DNA of 64,000 nucleotides from positions 124,001 to 188,000 of the forward strand of contig JAUSMV010000008.1 in NCBI GenBank assembly GCA_030645235.1, given 5' to 3'. How positions within the stretch are numbered: the stretch's first letter is position 1; every line of letters begins with the position of its first letter. The translations under genes and the position numbers were made by a program. The stretch is from Parvibaculum sp. (GTDB lineage Bacteria; Pseudomonadota; Alphaproteobacteria; Parvibaculales; Parvibaculaceae). The notes under the pieces were generated by a model, which was given only the letters and a program-made list of their open reading frames with translations, searched no databases and was not told the origin of the DNA. This document shows positions 25,286 through 34,354 of the stretch, one piece after another.

Positions 25286-26179
25286 ATGACCAATGACAGC
25301 AGCCCACTGATTCAGGCCTTTTTTGACGAGGCAACCTTTACCGCGAGCTATCTGGTGATTGATCCGGCAACGCGCGAGGCGGCGATCATCGACAGCGTGC
25401 TCGACTATGATCCGAAGTCAGGCAAGATCTCGACCGCGAATGCGGACAAATTGCTGGCAGCCGTTGCCAAAGAAAAAGTGACGGTCCGGTGGATACTTGA
25501 AACGCACGCTCATGCCGATCACCTGACAGCGGCGCAATATCTGAAAACCAAAACAGGGGCGAAGCTTGGCATCGGCGCGCATATCACCGACGTTCAGGCG
25601 ATCTTCGAACCTGTCTTTGATCTCGACACCGCCGCAAAGGAGAACGGTGAATTCGACCATCGTTTTACCGATGGTGAAAAATTCAAAATCGGCAATCTCA
25701 CGGTTGAAGTGATCGCCACACCGGGCCACACACCGGCTTGCGTCTCCTACAAAATCGATGACGCGGTCTTTGTCGGCGACACGCTCTTCATGCCAGACTA
25801 CGGCACCGCCCGCGCCGACTTTCCCGGCGGGGATGCCCATGCGCTCTATCGCTCGATCCAGCGCCTGCTCTCATTGCCGGACGAAACACGGCTCTTCATG
25901 TGCCATGACTATAAGGCCCCCGGACGCGATGAATTTGTCTGGGAGACAAGTGTGGGCGAAGAGCGCCAGCACAATGTCCATGTCCATCAGGGCGTGACAG
26001 AGAGCGAATTTGTCACCATGCGTCAGGCCCGCGACAAAACACTCGCGGCGCCTGTCCTGCTCCTGCCGTCCATTCAGGTCAATATCCATGCAGGCCATTT
26101 GCCGCGGGCGTCAGACAATGGCCGGCGCTATCTCAAAATTCCGCTGACGCTCGACGAAAAAGCGGGTGCGGTGCTTTAA
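25286..26179 (+). CDS. blh: Persulfide dioxygenase-type MBL-fold protein (Blh-like)
   Basis: A 297-residue metallo-beta-lactamase-fold protein of the ETHE1/Blh group, which oxidises glutathione persulfide to sulfite. The metal motif is His74-x-His76-x-Asp78-His79, followed by His in ATPGHTPA, Asp in GDTLF and His in FMCHDY. The C-terminal extension (EERQHNVHVHQGVTESEFVTMR) is typical of Blh proteins. AAAGGAG lies eight bases before the ATG. Divergence from the BigR-like repressor, with rhodanese and exporter on the other side, is the standard bigR operon arrangement for sulfide detoxification. Confidence 0.9.
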   Translation: MTNDSSPLIQAFFDEATFTASYLVIDPATREAAIIDSVLDYDPKSGKISTANADKLLAAVAKEKVTVRWILETHAHADHLTAAQYLKTKTGAKLGIGAHITDVQAIFEPVFDLDTAAKENGEFDHRFTDGEKFKIGNLTVEVIATPGHTPACVSYKIDDAVFVGDTLFMPDYGTARADFPGGDAHALYRSIQRLLSLPDETRLFMCHDYKAPGRDEFVWETSVGEERQHNVHVHQGVTESEFVTMRQARDKTLAAPVLLLPSIQVNIHAGHLPRASDNGRRYLKIPLTLDEKAGAVL

Positions 26180-26196
26180 CACCGCACCCGCTTTAA
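26158..26196 (+). terminator. Terminator overlapping the blh stop codon
   Basis: Perfect 13-bp arms AGCGGGTGCGGTG (26161-26173) and CACCGCACCCGCT (26180-26192) around CTTTAA, which includes the stop codon. A-rich and T-rich flanks on the two sides make it suitable for both convergent genes. Confidence 0.88.
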
Positions 26197-26209
26197 ATGC
26201 GCCTTATTG

Positions 26210-26971
26210 TCAATGCGCGTGATGCGCTTTGGCGTGATCATCATGCGCGGGCTCTGCATGATGCCCGTGATCATCATGCCCATGCTCTTCATGGGCAGGC
26301 TCCGCATGTACCGCATGAGGCTCTTCGCCATGCGGCGCGTGCCCGTGATCATCATGCCCGTGTGCCGGTTCTTCATGTGCCGGTTCTTCATGAGCATGTT
26401 CTTCATGCGCATGCGCTTCATGCACCGGCTCGGCGTGAACAGGCGCAGCATCATGCCCGTGATCATCATGCGCGGGTTCTTCATGTGCCACGGCCGCCGC
26501 CACCGGCGCACTGAGCGCGGCGGCATGGACCGCGTCCTGCGCCAGATCTTTTTTGCGGAAATTGATAAACCCGTCCAGCGCGAAAAAATCATCCTTGAGC
26601 CAGACAATCAGCGACAGCGCCAGCAAGGCCAGCGCGATGCTCGGCAGCAGCAATGTCGCCGAGGCCACGCCGCTCGCAAGCTCGACCGGCAGCACCACAT
26701 TGACGCGGGCCAGAGCCACCGCCGCCACCAGCAAAACAATAAACTGAACGCTGTAGGAGAAGGTCTTGAGAAAACCCAAAATCACAAAGACGCCGAGCAC
26801 CGCGCCCAAAGCCGCCAGCCCGTGCTGCGCGACAGGTGTGCTCGCATAGCCCATATAAAGCTGATCGGACACCTGAATGGCCGCAGGCGTATCGAGCACC
26901 TTCGCTGCCGACCAGGCGATGAGTGAGGCACCCGTCACAATCCGCACAAGAAACAAAACAAACGCCTTCAT
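26210..26971 (-). CDS. DoxX-like membrane protein with histidine-rich C-terminal tail
   Basis: A 253-residue protein. The first 135 residues carry four membrane helices (about 3-25, 48-70, 76-100 and 107-128) with a DoxX/MauE-like look (LVRIVTGASLIAWSAAKVLDTP). The last 94 residues (160-253) contain 29 histidines in short units such as HEEPAH, HDDHGH and HAEPAH, and no cysteine. Such tails bind divalent metals such as Zn, Ni or Cu. The DNA under the tail is internally repetitive, so the length may vary among strains. The start follows GGGGG. It converges on blh. A metal storage, sensing or delivery role is inference. Confidence 0.75.
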   Translation of the reverse strand: MKAFVLFLVRIVTGASLIAWSAAKVLDTPAAIQVSDQLYMGYASTPVAQHGLAALGAVLGVFVILGFLKTFSYSVQFIVLLVAAVALARVNVVLPVELASGVASATLLLPSIALALLALSLIVWLKDDFFALDGFINFRKKDLAQDAVHAAALSAPVAAAVAHEEPAHDDHGHDAAPVHAEPVHEAHAHEEHAHEEPAHEEPAHGHDDHGHAPHGEEPHAVHAEPAHEEHGHDDHGHHAEPAHDDHAKAHHAH

Positions 26972-27323
26972 ATCACCCCCCGATGACAATGAGATTTTTC
27001 CGCAAGCCGCATGTTGAGGGCATCGCCGCCATTTCACCAAGCGAAGATTTGATGAAATCATCTGTTTGCGGAAAAAAAATTTCAGACAAAACGCACCTGC
27101 CCGGATTTTGCACATCACGCTGAACACGCGCAGGGCAGATTGCCTAGATGTAACGCAATGCAAAGGCGTACGCCCCCGCACGCCGCCCGGATCAGCCCTC
27201 AACCTGCGGCCATTTGCATAAGCCCGCGCGACCTGTTCGCAGGCGCTCCATGTGCTATAAAGCGCAGACCTGCCTCCAAAACTCAGCTATTTGCCTCATC
27301 CGGCACCCAACGACGAGTGATCC
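26972..27323. other. 350-bp region between the His-rich protein and mcd
   Basis: No gene is supported. It separates divergent genes and should hold both promoters. An 11-bp inverted repeat, TTTTTCCGCAA (26995-27005) and TTGCGGAAAAA (27066-27076), encloses the short palindrome GATG-AAAT-CATC (27051-27062). I cannot assign a regulator. Confidence 0.5.
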
Positions 27324-28997
27324 ATGACCCTGACGACCGCCCCCCTGACCACTGGCGCGTTTCTTCCCCTCGCCGCCAGGGCTTTGAGCGCCGCCGAAAC
27401 GCTGCTCGCCCATGCCCGCAGCGCCGTCAGCGCCAAAGTGAGCAAAGACGGTCGCGTCTCACCGGCGCTGCTGGAGCGCGAGCAATTCGCCGCGCATGGC
27501 TTTGGCTGGATGGCGACCTATGTGGAAGCGCTGCGGCAATTGCTGGTCTATGCAACCCGCATGGAAGGTGACGGCCGCCTGGGCGAAATGGAGCGTTTGA
27601 TTGTGACGCTCGGCTTTGGCGAATATCTCAGCCAGCTCTCAGGCGGCATACCGATGAGCCAGGGCGAAATCATCCGCCCGCGCGATCTCGGCGTCTCCGA
27701 AGACGCAGAACTCGCCTTCGCCACACCCGAAGTTAAAACGCTGATTGCATCGGGCAACACAACAGAGGCGCGCGCCCGCCTTGCCGAACTCATTGCCGCC
27801 AACGCCGGGGCCGCCACCTTTGGTGATGCAGGCCTTGAGGACACATACAACGCCATCCGCGACCAGATGCGCCGCTTTGCCGATGCCGAAGTCATCCCCC
27901 ATGCCCATGACTGGCATTTGAAAGACGAATATATCCCGATGGCCACCGTCAAGCAGATGGCAGACCTCGGTGTTTTCGGCCTCACCATCCCCGAAGAATT
28001 CGGCGGGCTGGGATTGGGCAAAGAATCCATGTGCGTCGTCTCAGAAGAACTGAGCCGCGGCTATATCGGCGTCGGCTCATTGAGCACACGCTCGGAAATC
28101 GCAGCCGAACTCATTCTCGGCGGCGGCACCAGCGAACAGAAGGCCAAATGGCTGCCGAAAATCGCATCCGGCGAAACACTGCCCACCGCCGTTTTCACCG
28201 AACCCAATACGGGCTCGGATCTCGCGAGCCTCAAGACACGCGGCCGCCGCGAAGGCGACGTCTATAAAGTCACCGGCAACAAGACATGGATCACGCATGC
28301 CGCGCGCGCCGATGTGATGACGCTCCTTTGCCGCACCAATGATGAGCCGGGCTATAAAGGCCTGTCATTGCTGCTGGCTGAAAAGCCGCGCGGTGATGAT
28401 GCCGTGCCCTTCCCCGCTGAAGGCATGACCGGCGGCGAGATCGAAGTGCTCGGCTATCGCGGCATGAAGGAATTTGAAATCGGCTTTGATAATTTCGAAG
28501 TCAAAGCGGAAAACCTGCTCGGCGGCGTCGAAGGTCAGGGCTTCAAGCAGTTGATGCAGACTTTTGAAAGCGCGCGCATCCAGACAGCCGCCCGCGCCAT
28601 CGGCGTCGCGCAATCTGCCCTTGAACTCGGATTGTCCTACGCGCAGGAACGCATCCAGTTTGGCCAGCCGATTTTCAATTTCCCGCGCGTGTCGGGCAAA
28701 CTCGTGATGATGGCCGTCGAAATCATGATCGCGCGCCAGCTCACCTATCATGCCGCCCGCGAAAAAGACGAAGGCCGCCGCTGCGACCTTGAAGCGGGCA
28801 TGGCAAAACTTCTCGCCGCCCGCATCGCCTGGGCCGCCGCCGACAATGCGCTGCAAATCCACGGCGGCAACGGCTTTGCACTCGAATATAAAATCAGCCG
28901 CGTGCTCTGCGACGCGCGCATCCTCAACATTTTTGAAGGGGCCGCCGAAATTCAGGCGCAGGTGATCGCCCGCCGCCTTCTGGAAGGGGCCAACTGA
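27324..28997 (+). CDS. mcd: (2S)-methylsuccinyl-CoA dehydrogenase
   Basis: A 557-residue flavoprotein of the acyl-CoA dehydrogenase family. It carries a ~170-residue N-terminal extension (with LEREQFAAHGFGWMATYVEAL) that distinguishes Mcd from ordinary ~380-residue acyl-CoA dehydrogenases. The catalytic core includes FTEPNTGSDLASLKTR, the ALQIHGGNGFALEYKISR segment and FEGAAEIQAQVIARR. It oxidises methylsuccinyl-CoA to mesaconyl-CoA, the step after Ecm, and hands electrons to the EtfAB pair encoded at 32.5-34.2 kb. Ccr and Ecm in the same window make the assignment strong. The HIG1-like gene follows after two bases. Confidence 0.92.
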   Translation: MTLTTAPLTTGAFLPLAARALSAAETLLAHARSAVSAKVSKDGRVSPALLEREQFAAHGFGWMATYVEALRQLLVYATRMEGDGRLGEMERLIVTLGFGEYLSQLSGGIPMSQGEIIRPRDLGVSEDAELAFATPEVKTLIASGNTTEARARLAELIAANAGAATFGDAGLEDTYNAIRDQMRRFADAEVIPHAHDWHLKDEYIPMATVKQMADLGVFGLTIPEEFGGLGLGKESMCVVSEELSRGYIGVGSLSTRSEIAAELILGGGTSEQKAKWLPKIASGETLPTAVFTEPNTGSDLASLKTRGRREGDVYKVTGNKTWITHAARADVMTLLCRTNDEPGYKGLSLLLAEKPRGDDAVPFPAEGMTGGEIEVLGYRGMKEFEIGFDNFEVKAENLLGGVEGQGFKQLMQTFESARIQTAARAIGVAQSALELGLSYAQERIQFGQPIFNFPRVSGKLVMMAVEIMIARQLTYHAAREKDEGRRCDLEAGMAKLLAARIAWAAADNALQIHGGNGFALEYKISRVLCDARILNIFEGAAEIQAQVIARRLLEGAN

Positions 28998-28999
28998 CC

Positions 29000-29191
29000 A
29001 TGGAAACGCTCGTCACCTATCTCGGCCCGATCCTGATGGCCGCCGTCCTCATCGTGCTCGTGCTGGGCCTGCTCAACATGGCCAAGGGCGGCTCGGCCTC
29101 GAAATCGCAAACCTTCATGCGCTGGCGCGTCGGTCTGCAATTCATCGCCGTCATCCTGCTGATGACCGCCCTCTACCTCACCTCCCGCTGA
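29000..29191 (+). CDS. HIG1-domain twin-transmembrane protein
   Basis: A 63-residue protein with two helices (about 8-26 and 45-61) joined by the polar loop MAKGGSASKSQTFMRWRVGLQ. The M-R-W-R-V-x-L-Q motif is the HIG1-type signature of small inner-membrane proteins; mitochondrial relatives associate with respiratory complexes. It starts two bases after mcd and is probably cotranslated. A HIG1-like gene beside cobalamin adenosyltransferase and etfBA is a recurrent alphaproteobacterial arrangement; here three genes intervene. Confidence 0.75.
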   Translation: METLVTYLGPILMAAVLIVLVLGLLNMAKGGSASKSQTFMRWRVGLQFIAVILLMTALYLTSR

Positions 29192-29360
29192 CAGACCCCG
29201 TTAACAAACCCAAAGCATAGTGTGGCGGTAAATCAGCAACACTGAGCCATATTTGCTGCAAAATGCATGTTTTTCGTGGTCTGTTCATCTCTGCTGGCTA
29301 AAGTGAGCCTGTGTATTTGACCAATACGCATGAGATGAGTGGGCATCTAAGGGGGTAATC

Positions 29361-29930
29361 TTGTCAGTGTTTAAAACAAAACTGGCTGCGTCAGCAGCCA
29401 TGGTGACTTTTGTGCTTTGCGCTCCGGCTTTTGCGGCAGACGAGGGCGAGGCCGGCAAAGGCGGCTTCATCAACGAAATCCGTATGGGTCTCTATGACCA
29501 CAACACGGATTTGATGGGCTCCAGACACGAAACCAGCAAACCGGACGTCAATCTTGAAGTCCTGTTCAATGGCCCGTCATGGCTGCAATGGATGGCCGAG
29601 CCTCGCATCCATCTCGGGACAAACCTCAATACAGGCAGCGGCACCTCAAGCGCCTATACGGGCCTTGTCTGGGACTTCAATCTCACCGACAGCCTCTTCA
29701 TCGAAGGCAGCTTTGGCGCCGCCATCCATGACGGCAAGACCGATCGCGAAACACCCAACAATCTCGATCTCGGTTGCCGTGTACTGTTCCACGAAAACGC
29801 CTCCATCGGCTACCGCATCACGCCCAACACGAGCGTGATGGTCTCCGTCGATCACATGTCGAGCGCTGCTTTGTGCAACCCCAATCCCGGCCTGACCGAT
29901 GTGGGCGTGCGTCTGGGTTATTCGTTCTGA
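29361..29930 (+). CDS. PagL-like lipid A 3-O-deacylase (acyloxyacyl hydrolase family)
   Basis: A 189-residue outer-membrane beta-barrel enzyme with a signal peptide cleaved near residue 26 (APAFA-A). The PagL catalytic His-x-Ser is His165-Met-Ser167 in VSVDHMSSA, and the chain ends VGVRLGYSF with a C-terminal Phe. It would remove the 3-O acyl chain of lipid A. The start is TTG, six bases after GGGGG; a GTG at 29367 is the alternative. It is a single gene with its own terminator. Confidence 0.82.
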   Translation: MSVFKTKLAASAAMVTFVLCAPAFAADEGEAGKGGFINEIRMGLYDHNTDLMGSRHETSKPDVNLEVLFNGPSWLQWMAEPRIHLGTNLNTGSGTSSAYTGLVWDFNLTDSLFIEGSFGAAIHDGKTDRETPNNLDLGCRVLFHENASIGYRITPNTSVMVSVDHMSSAALCNPNPGLTDVGVRLGYSF

Positions 29931-29955
29931 ACGACACTTGATGCAACTCTGATTT

Positions 29956-29984
29956 TGAAGGGCGCTCCATGGGGGCGCCCTTTC
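29956..29984 (+). terminator. Terminator after the PagL-like gene
   Basis: Arms AAGGGCGC and GCGCCCTT around TCCATGGGG, followed by TCC. It lies 26 bases after the stop. Confidence 0.75.
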
Positions 29985-30115
29985 CACATCTGTTCATTAA
30001 TCAGGCAGTCCGAAGCATATTTGGTTGCAATCGGATCGCTTCGCTCATTTGCCGTTTGCCACAGCCGGTCACACCGCTATCCTCCCCCCTTCTGCAGCCC
30101 AAGAGGAGATGCGCC

Positions 30116-31024
30116 ATGACGACAGCTTCACTCGCCATTTCGACCCGGGAGCTGCCAAAAAAATCCGTGACCATTTCCGGCCGCTCCATGGCCTATAGCG
30201 AGATGGGTCCAAAGGATAAAAACGCCGACCCGATCGTGTTTCTGCATGGCAATCCGACATCGTCCTATCTCTGGCGCAATGTGATGCCGCATTTAAAAGA
30301 TCAGGGACGCTGCATCGCGCCTGATCTCATCGGCATGGGCGACAGCGACAAACTCGAACCCTCAGGGCCGGAACGCTACACCTTCCGCGAACACCGCCGC
30401 TTTCTGGATTCATTTCTCGAAGTCATGGGGATCGAGAAAAACGTGACCCTCGTCATCCATGACTGGGGCTCGGCTTTGGGCTTTGACTGGGCCAACCGCA
30501 ACCGCACCAAGGTCAAAGGCATCGCCTATATGGAAGGCATCGTGCGCCCGCTCACTTGGGATGAATGGTCGCCCGCCGCGCGGCGCATCTTTGAAGGCTT
30601 CCGCTCAGACGAAGGCGAAAAAATGATCCTCGAAAAAAACCTCTTCATTGAAGCGGTTTTACCGGGATCCATCCTGCGCAAGCTCTCAGATGAGGAAATG
30701 GAGGTCTATCGCCGCCCCTTCAAAGAGGCAGGCGAGGACCGCCGCCCCACACTCTCATGGCCGCGCCAGATCCCGCTTGATGGCACGCCCGCCGATGTTG
30801 TGGAACTGGTGCAATCCTATGCCGACTGGATGACCGCAAACGATCTGCCCAAACTTTTCATCAATGCCGACCCCGGCGCGATCCTGATTGGCGCGCAGCG
30901 CGAATTTTGCCGTTCATGGAAAAACCAGACGGAAGTCACCGTCAAAGGCAATCACTTCCTGCAGGAAGACAGTCCGCATGAAATCGGCGAAGCCATAGCG
31001 CGCTGGCATCAAACCTTCACGTAA
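30116..31024 (+). CDS. dhaA: Haloalkane dehalogenase (subfamily II type)
   Basis: A 302-residue cytoplasmic alpha/beta-hydrolase that cleaves carbon-halogen bonds by hydrolysis. Nucleophile Asp116 and halide-binding Trp117 are in HDWGSALG; Asn46 in HGNPTSS is the second halide ligand; acid Glu140 is in YMEGIVRP; base His280 is in KGNHFLQED. Glu after strand six, rather than Asp after strand seven, places it in subfamily II with DhaA and LinB. The ATG follows AGAGGAG at ideal spacing. The stop codon lies inside the first of four 20-bp tandem repeats. No halo-acid genes accompany it, so the natural substrate is unknown. Confidence 0.92.
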   Translation: MTTASLAISTRELPKKSVTISGRSMAYSEMGPKDKNADPIVFLHGNPTSSYLWRNVMPHLKDQGRCIAPDLIGMGDSDKLEPSGPERYTFREHRRFLDSFLEVMGIEKNVTLVIHDWGSALGFDWANRNRTKVKGIAYMEGIVRPLTWDEWSPAARRIFEGFRSDEGEKMILEKNLFIEAVLPGSILRKLSDEEMEVYRRPFKEAGEDRRPTLSWPRQIPLDGTPADVVELVQSYADWMTANDLPKLFINADPGAILIGAQREFCRSWKNQTEVTVKGNHFLQEDSPHEIGEAIARWHQTFT

Positions 31025-31090
31025 ATAGCCGAACCTTCACTTGAATAGCCAAACCTTCACTTGAACAACAAAGCCTTCACTGAAATAGAC
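31011..31090 (+). repeat. Four tandem 20-bp repeats at the dehalogenase 3' end
   Basis: Units at 31011-31030, 31031-31050, 31051-31070 and 31071-31090 share the core CCTTCAC followed by G/T-AA-ATAGCC-like sequence. The first contains the last dehalogenase codons and stop; the rest fill the gap before the cytochrome gene. The spacing is exact for three steps. Confidence 0.85.
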
Positions 31091-31153
31091 GTCAGCGGCG
31101 CCCGATGGCATCATCACATCGGCGGACACAAAATGAATTTGAGGAAAGAGACG

Positions 31154-31681
31154 ATGCAACAATCTTATGATGGCGTAGCCAAGACCCTGCACTGGCTCAT
31201 TGCGGTCCTTGCAATCCTGATGCTCTTTGGCGGCTTCACCTCTGAAAGCATTCCCAAAGAAGAACGCCTCGCCTTCTTCCAAACCCATTCCGGCATCGGC
31301 CTCATCATTCTGATCCTCATGCTCGCCCGTCTCATCTGGCGCAGGACACATCCCGTGCCCGCTTTGCCCGCAGACTTACCGCGCTGGCAGCAGATTGCGG
31401 CCAAAGCCTCGCATCACGGCCTCTATTTCCTCATCATCCTTCAGCCCCTTCTGGGTCTGATGATCTCAACCACATCGAAGTTCAATCTCCACGCTTTCGG
31501 CCTGCTGCCTTTGCAGATCGCACCCAACGAAATGATCCACGGCATCGGTGAGACGCTGCATGGCCTCAACGCCTTTCTCATTACGGCGATCATCGGCCTT
31601 CACATTCTGGCCGCGCTCTATCATCATTTCATCCGTCGCGACAATGTATTGAAACGCATGTTGCCGTTCACCAAAGCCTGA
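31154..31681 (+). CDS. Cytochrome b561-family protein
   Basis: A 175-residue four-helix inner-membrane dihaem cytochrome of the bacterial b561 (CybB-like) type, which moves electrons between quinol and a periplasmic or cytoplasmic partner. Haem-ligand histidines are visible: His in KTLHWLIAV, His in THSGIGLIIL, His in SHHGLYFLIIL, and His in IGLHILAALYHHF. The ATG at 31154 follows GAGGAAAGAG; an earlier ATG at 31133 is possible. It ends eight bases before the adenosyltransferase gene and may be co-transcribed with it. Confidence 0.87.
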   Translation: MQQSYDGVAKTLHWLIAVLAILMLFGGFTSESIPKEERLAFFQTHSGIGLIILILMLARLIWRRTHPVPALPADLPRWQQIAAKASHHGLYFLIILQPLLGLMISTTSKFNLHAFGLLPLQIAPNEMIHGIGETLHGLNAFLITAIIGLHILAALYHHFIRRDNVLKRMLPFTKA

Positions 31682-31688
31682 CACATCG

Positions 31689-32282
31689 ATGGTTACGCTC
31701 AATAAAATCTACACCCGCACCGGCGACAAGGGCACAACGGCGCTCGCCACCGGCGAACGTGTGCCCAAACACGTGCTGCGCATCGAAAGCTACGGCACTG
31801 TCGATGAGACAAACGCGACGGTTGGCCTCGTCCGTCTTCACACCAAAGACGATCCCGTCCTCGACGCCATGCTCGCCCGCATCCAGAACGACCTTTTCGA
31901 TCTGGGTGCGGACCTCGCCACACCGGGCAAGACCGCTGCCGAGCTTGGTTATGAGCCTTTGCGCATCGTGGAGGCTCAGGCGACCCGCCTTGAAACCGAG
32001 ATCGACATGCTCAACGCCAATCTCGCACCCTTGCGCTCCTTCGTCCTGCCGGGCGGAACGGCAGCGGCAGCCAGCCTCCACCTCGCGCGCACCGTCTCGC
32101 GCCGCGCTGAACGACTGATGACGGCCCTGAACGAGGCCGACGAAGCAGGCGTCAGCGAGGCCGCCCTCAAATACATCAACCGCCTGTCGGACTTCTTCTT
32201 CGTCGCGGCCCGCTACGCCAATTGGGCACCCGACGGAAAGGGTCAGGGCGATGTCCTTTGGGTGCCCGGCGCCAATCGCTAA
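31689..32282 (+). CDS. cobO: Cob(I)yrinic acid a,c-diamide adenosyltransferase (PduO type)
   Basis: A 197-residue ATP:cob(I)alamin adenosyltransferase of the PduO-type fold. The N-terminal ATP-binding motif is KIYTRTGDKGTTAL, followed by RIESYGTVDETNA; the C-terminal RRAERLM and NRLSDFFFVAARYAN carry the catalytic Arg/Asn region. It makes adenosylcobalamin, which ecm and the class II ribonucleotide reductase in this window require. It is followed after about 200 bases by etfBA. The symbol cobO is used for function; by fold this is the PduO-type, not the CobA/CobO-type, enzyme. Confidence 0.9.
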   Translation: MVTLNKIYTRTGDKGTTALATGERVPKHVLRIESYGTVDETNATVGLVRLHTKDDPVLDAMLARIQNDLFDLGADLATPGKTAAELGYEPLRIVEAQATRLETEIDMLNANLAPLRSFVLPGGTAAAASLHLARTVSRRAERLMTALNEADEAGVSEAALKYINRLSDFFFVAARYANWAPDGKGQGDVLWVPGANR

Positions 32283-32489
32283 ACCCCGCCCGAATCCTGA
32301 TGTTTCCGCCCTGTTCAGGCCTGACCGCGACGGCGTGTCTCACGCACAGGCGGATCAGCCCCAATGCGTTGACAGGGGCTCCCACCGGTTCTAGGTTGCC
32401 GCACCGCAAACAGGGCCACTGAACTCCAATTCGGCGTGACCGGCCCCTAGTCAGCGCCCAAAAAACGCCGCGCGAGGGAGCTCATCTCC

Positions 32490-33239
32490 ATGAAAGTTAT
32501 CGTCCCGATTAAGCGGGTGGTCGATTATAACGTCAAAATCCGTGTGAAATCGGATCAGACAGGCGTCGATCTCGCTAACGTCAAAATGTCCATGAACCCG
32601 TTCGACGAAATCGCCATCGAAGAGGCCGTTCGTCTGAAGGAACAGGGCAAGGTCACTGAAGTGATCGCCGTTTCGATCGGTGCCGCTCAGGCCACCGAAA
32701 CGATCCGCACCGCCCTCGCGATGGGTGCCGACCGCGGCATTCTCGTGAAAACCGACGATACGGTCGAACCGATCAACGTCGCCAAAATCCTCAAAGCCAT
32801 CATCGACGCCGAAAAGCCCGACCTTGCCATTCTCGGCAAGCAGGCCATCGACGATGATTGCAATCAGACAGGCCAGATGCTCGCAGCCCTTCTGGGCTGG
32901 GCGCAGGGCACGTTTGCCTCCAAAGTTGAATTCGACGGCGACAAGCTCCTGCTGACGCGCGAAATCGACGGCGGCTTGCAGACCCTGAAGCTCAACATGC
33001 CTGCCGTCATCACCACTGACCTTCGTCTGAACGAGCCGCGTTACGCCTCGCTGCCGAACATCATGAAGGCCAAGAAGAAGCCGATTGACGAAAAGACGCC
33101 CGCTGATTACGGCGTCACGCTCAAGACGCATCTTGAAGTGCTGAAAGTCACCGAACCGCCCGTGCGCTCCGCCGGTATCAAGGTTGAATCGGTTGAACAG
33201 CTCGTCTCCAAACTCAAAGAAGCGGGAGTGATCGGATGA
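32490..33239 (+). CDS. etfB: Electron transfer flavoprotein beta subunit
   Basis: A 249-residue subunit that binds AMP and docks to acyl-CoA dehydrogenases. Typical landmarks are [16 protein letters not shown] at the start, [34 protein letters not shown] and the recognition-loop region [21 protein letters not shown]-like segment near 170-190. The GAGGGAG ribosome site lies ten bases upstream. It overlaps etfA by four bases (ATGA). Confidence 0.95.
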   Translation: MKVIVPIKRVVDYNVKIRVKSDQTGVDLANVKMSMNPFDEIAIEEAVRLKEQGKVTEVIAVSIGAAQATETIRTALAMGADRGILVKTDDTVEPINVAKILKAIIDAEKPDLAILGKQAIDDDCNQTGQMLAALLGWAQGTFASKVEFDGDKLLLTREIDGGLQTLKLNMPAVITTDLRLNEPRYASLPNIMKAKKKPIDEKTPADYGVTLKTHLEVLKVTEPPVRSAGIKVESVEQLVSKLKEAGVIG

Positions 33240-34177
33240 CCACATTAGTCATTGCTGAACACAATCGGGTCAAACTCAACGACGCGACCGCCAAGACCGT
33301 CACAGCCGCTGGTAAAATCGGCGGCGACGTGCATCTCCTCGTCATCGGTCAGAACGTCGATGCCGTGGCGCAGGCCGCCGCCAAGATCGACGGTGTGGCC
33401 AAAGTCCTCGTCGCCGACGATGCGCTCTACGCGCATCCCATCGCCGAGACGCTTGCCGCTCTCGTCGTCGGTCTTGCAGGCTCTTATGACGCCATCGTCT
33501 CGCCCGCGACCACCATCGGCAAAAACTTCATGCCGCGCGTGGCAGCCCTCCTCGACGTCGCTCAGATCTCGGAAATCTCTGCCGTTCATGGCGCGGACAC
33601 GTTTGAGCGTCCGATCTATGCCGGCAATGCGATCCAGACCGTGAAGTCATCGGATGCCAAGAAAGTCATCACAGTCCGCACCACGGCCTTTGCCGCTGCC
33701 GGTCTTAATGGCTCTGCCCCTGTCGAAAAAATCAGTGCGGGTGCCAATCCGGCTCTGTCCGAATGGGTCTCTGAAAACCTCACGAAATCCGACCGTCCCG
33801 AACTCACCTCTGCCAAGATCATCGTGTCGGGTGGCCGTGGCATGCAGTCGGGCGACAACTTCCACATGCTCGATAAGATCGCAGACAAGCTCGGTGCCGC
33901 CGTCGGTGCCTCGCGCGCTGCGGTGGACGCGGGCTTCGTGCCCAATGACTATCAGGTCGGTCAGACCGGCAAGGTCGTCGCGCCCGAACTCTATATCGCT
34001 GTCGGCATCTCCGGTGCCATTCAGCATCTGGCGGGCATGAAGGACTCAAAAGTCATCGTCGCCATCAACAAGGACGAAGAAGCCCCGATTTTCCAGGTGG
34101 CGGATTATGGCCTTGTCGCCGACCTCTTCACAGCCGTTCCCGAGCTCGAAGCCGAACTGACAAAGATCGGCCTCTAA
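33236..34177 (+). CDS. etfA: Electron transfer flavoprotein alpha subunit
   Basis: A 313-residue FAD-binding partner of EtfB. It takes electrons from dehydrogenases such as Mcd and passes them to ETF:ubiquinone oxidoreductase. The C-terminal FAD domain shows [50 protein letters not shown] and [18 protein letters not shown]. Its start overlaps the etfB stop. The pair ends in a strong terminator. Confidence 0.95.
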   Translation: MTTLVIAEHNRVKLNDATAKTVTAAGKIGGDVHLLVIGQNVDAVAQAAAKIDGVAKVLVADDALYAHPIAETLAALVVGLAGSYDAIVSPATTIGKNFMPRVAALLDVAQISEISAVHGADTFERPIYAGNAIQTVKSSDAKKVITVRTTAFAAAGLNGSAPVEKISAGANPALSEWVSENLTKSDRPELTSAKIIVSGGRGMQSGDNFHMLDKIADKLGAAVGASRAAVDAGFVPNDYQVGQTGKVVAPELYIAVGISGAIQHLAGMKDSKVIVAINKDEEAPIFQVADYGLVADLFTAVPELEAELTKIGL

Positions 34178-34200
34178 GCTTGTGACACCGTCATAAGCAG

Positions 34201-34238
34201 AAACGGCGCTGTCGGGACTTCCCGCAGCGCCGTTTTTG
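34201..34238 (+). terminator. Terminator after etfBA
   Basis: Arms AAACGGCGCTG and CAGCGCCGTTT with an inner CGGGA/TCCCG stem, followed by TTG. It lies 23 bases after the etfA stop. Confidence 0.9.
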
Positions 34239-34354
34239 TATCAACAGCTTCAATAACTTTGTGACTTCAACGACACAGGTTTAGTCTCGAAAACACAGGT
34301 ACTTCGTGTAGTGTAAGCGGAACAGACATTCCGTCAGATGTGGGTGAAGACAAG

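Noticed and set aside
26210-26500. CRISPR-like or minisatellite array
   Set aside because: The DNA repetition encodes the His-rich tail in frame; there are no constant repeats with unique spacers.
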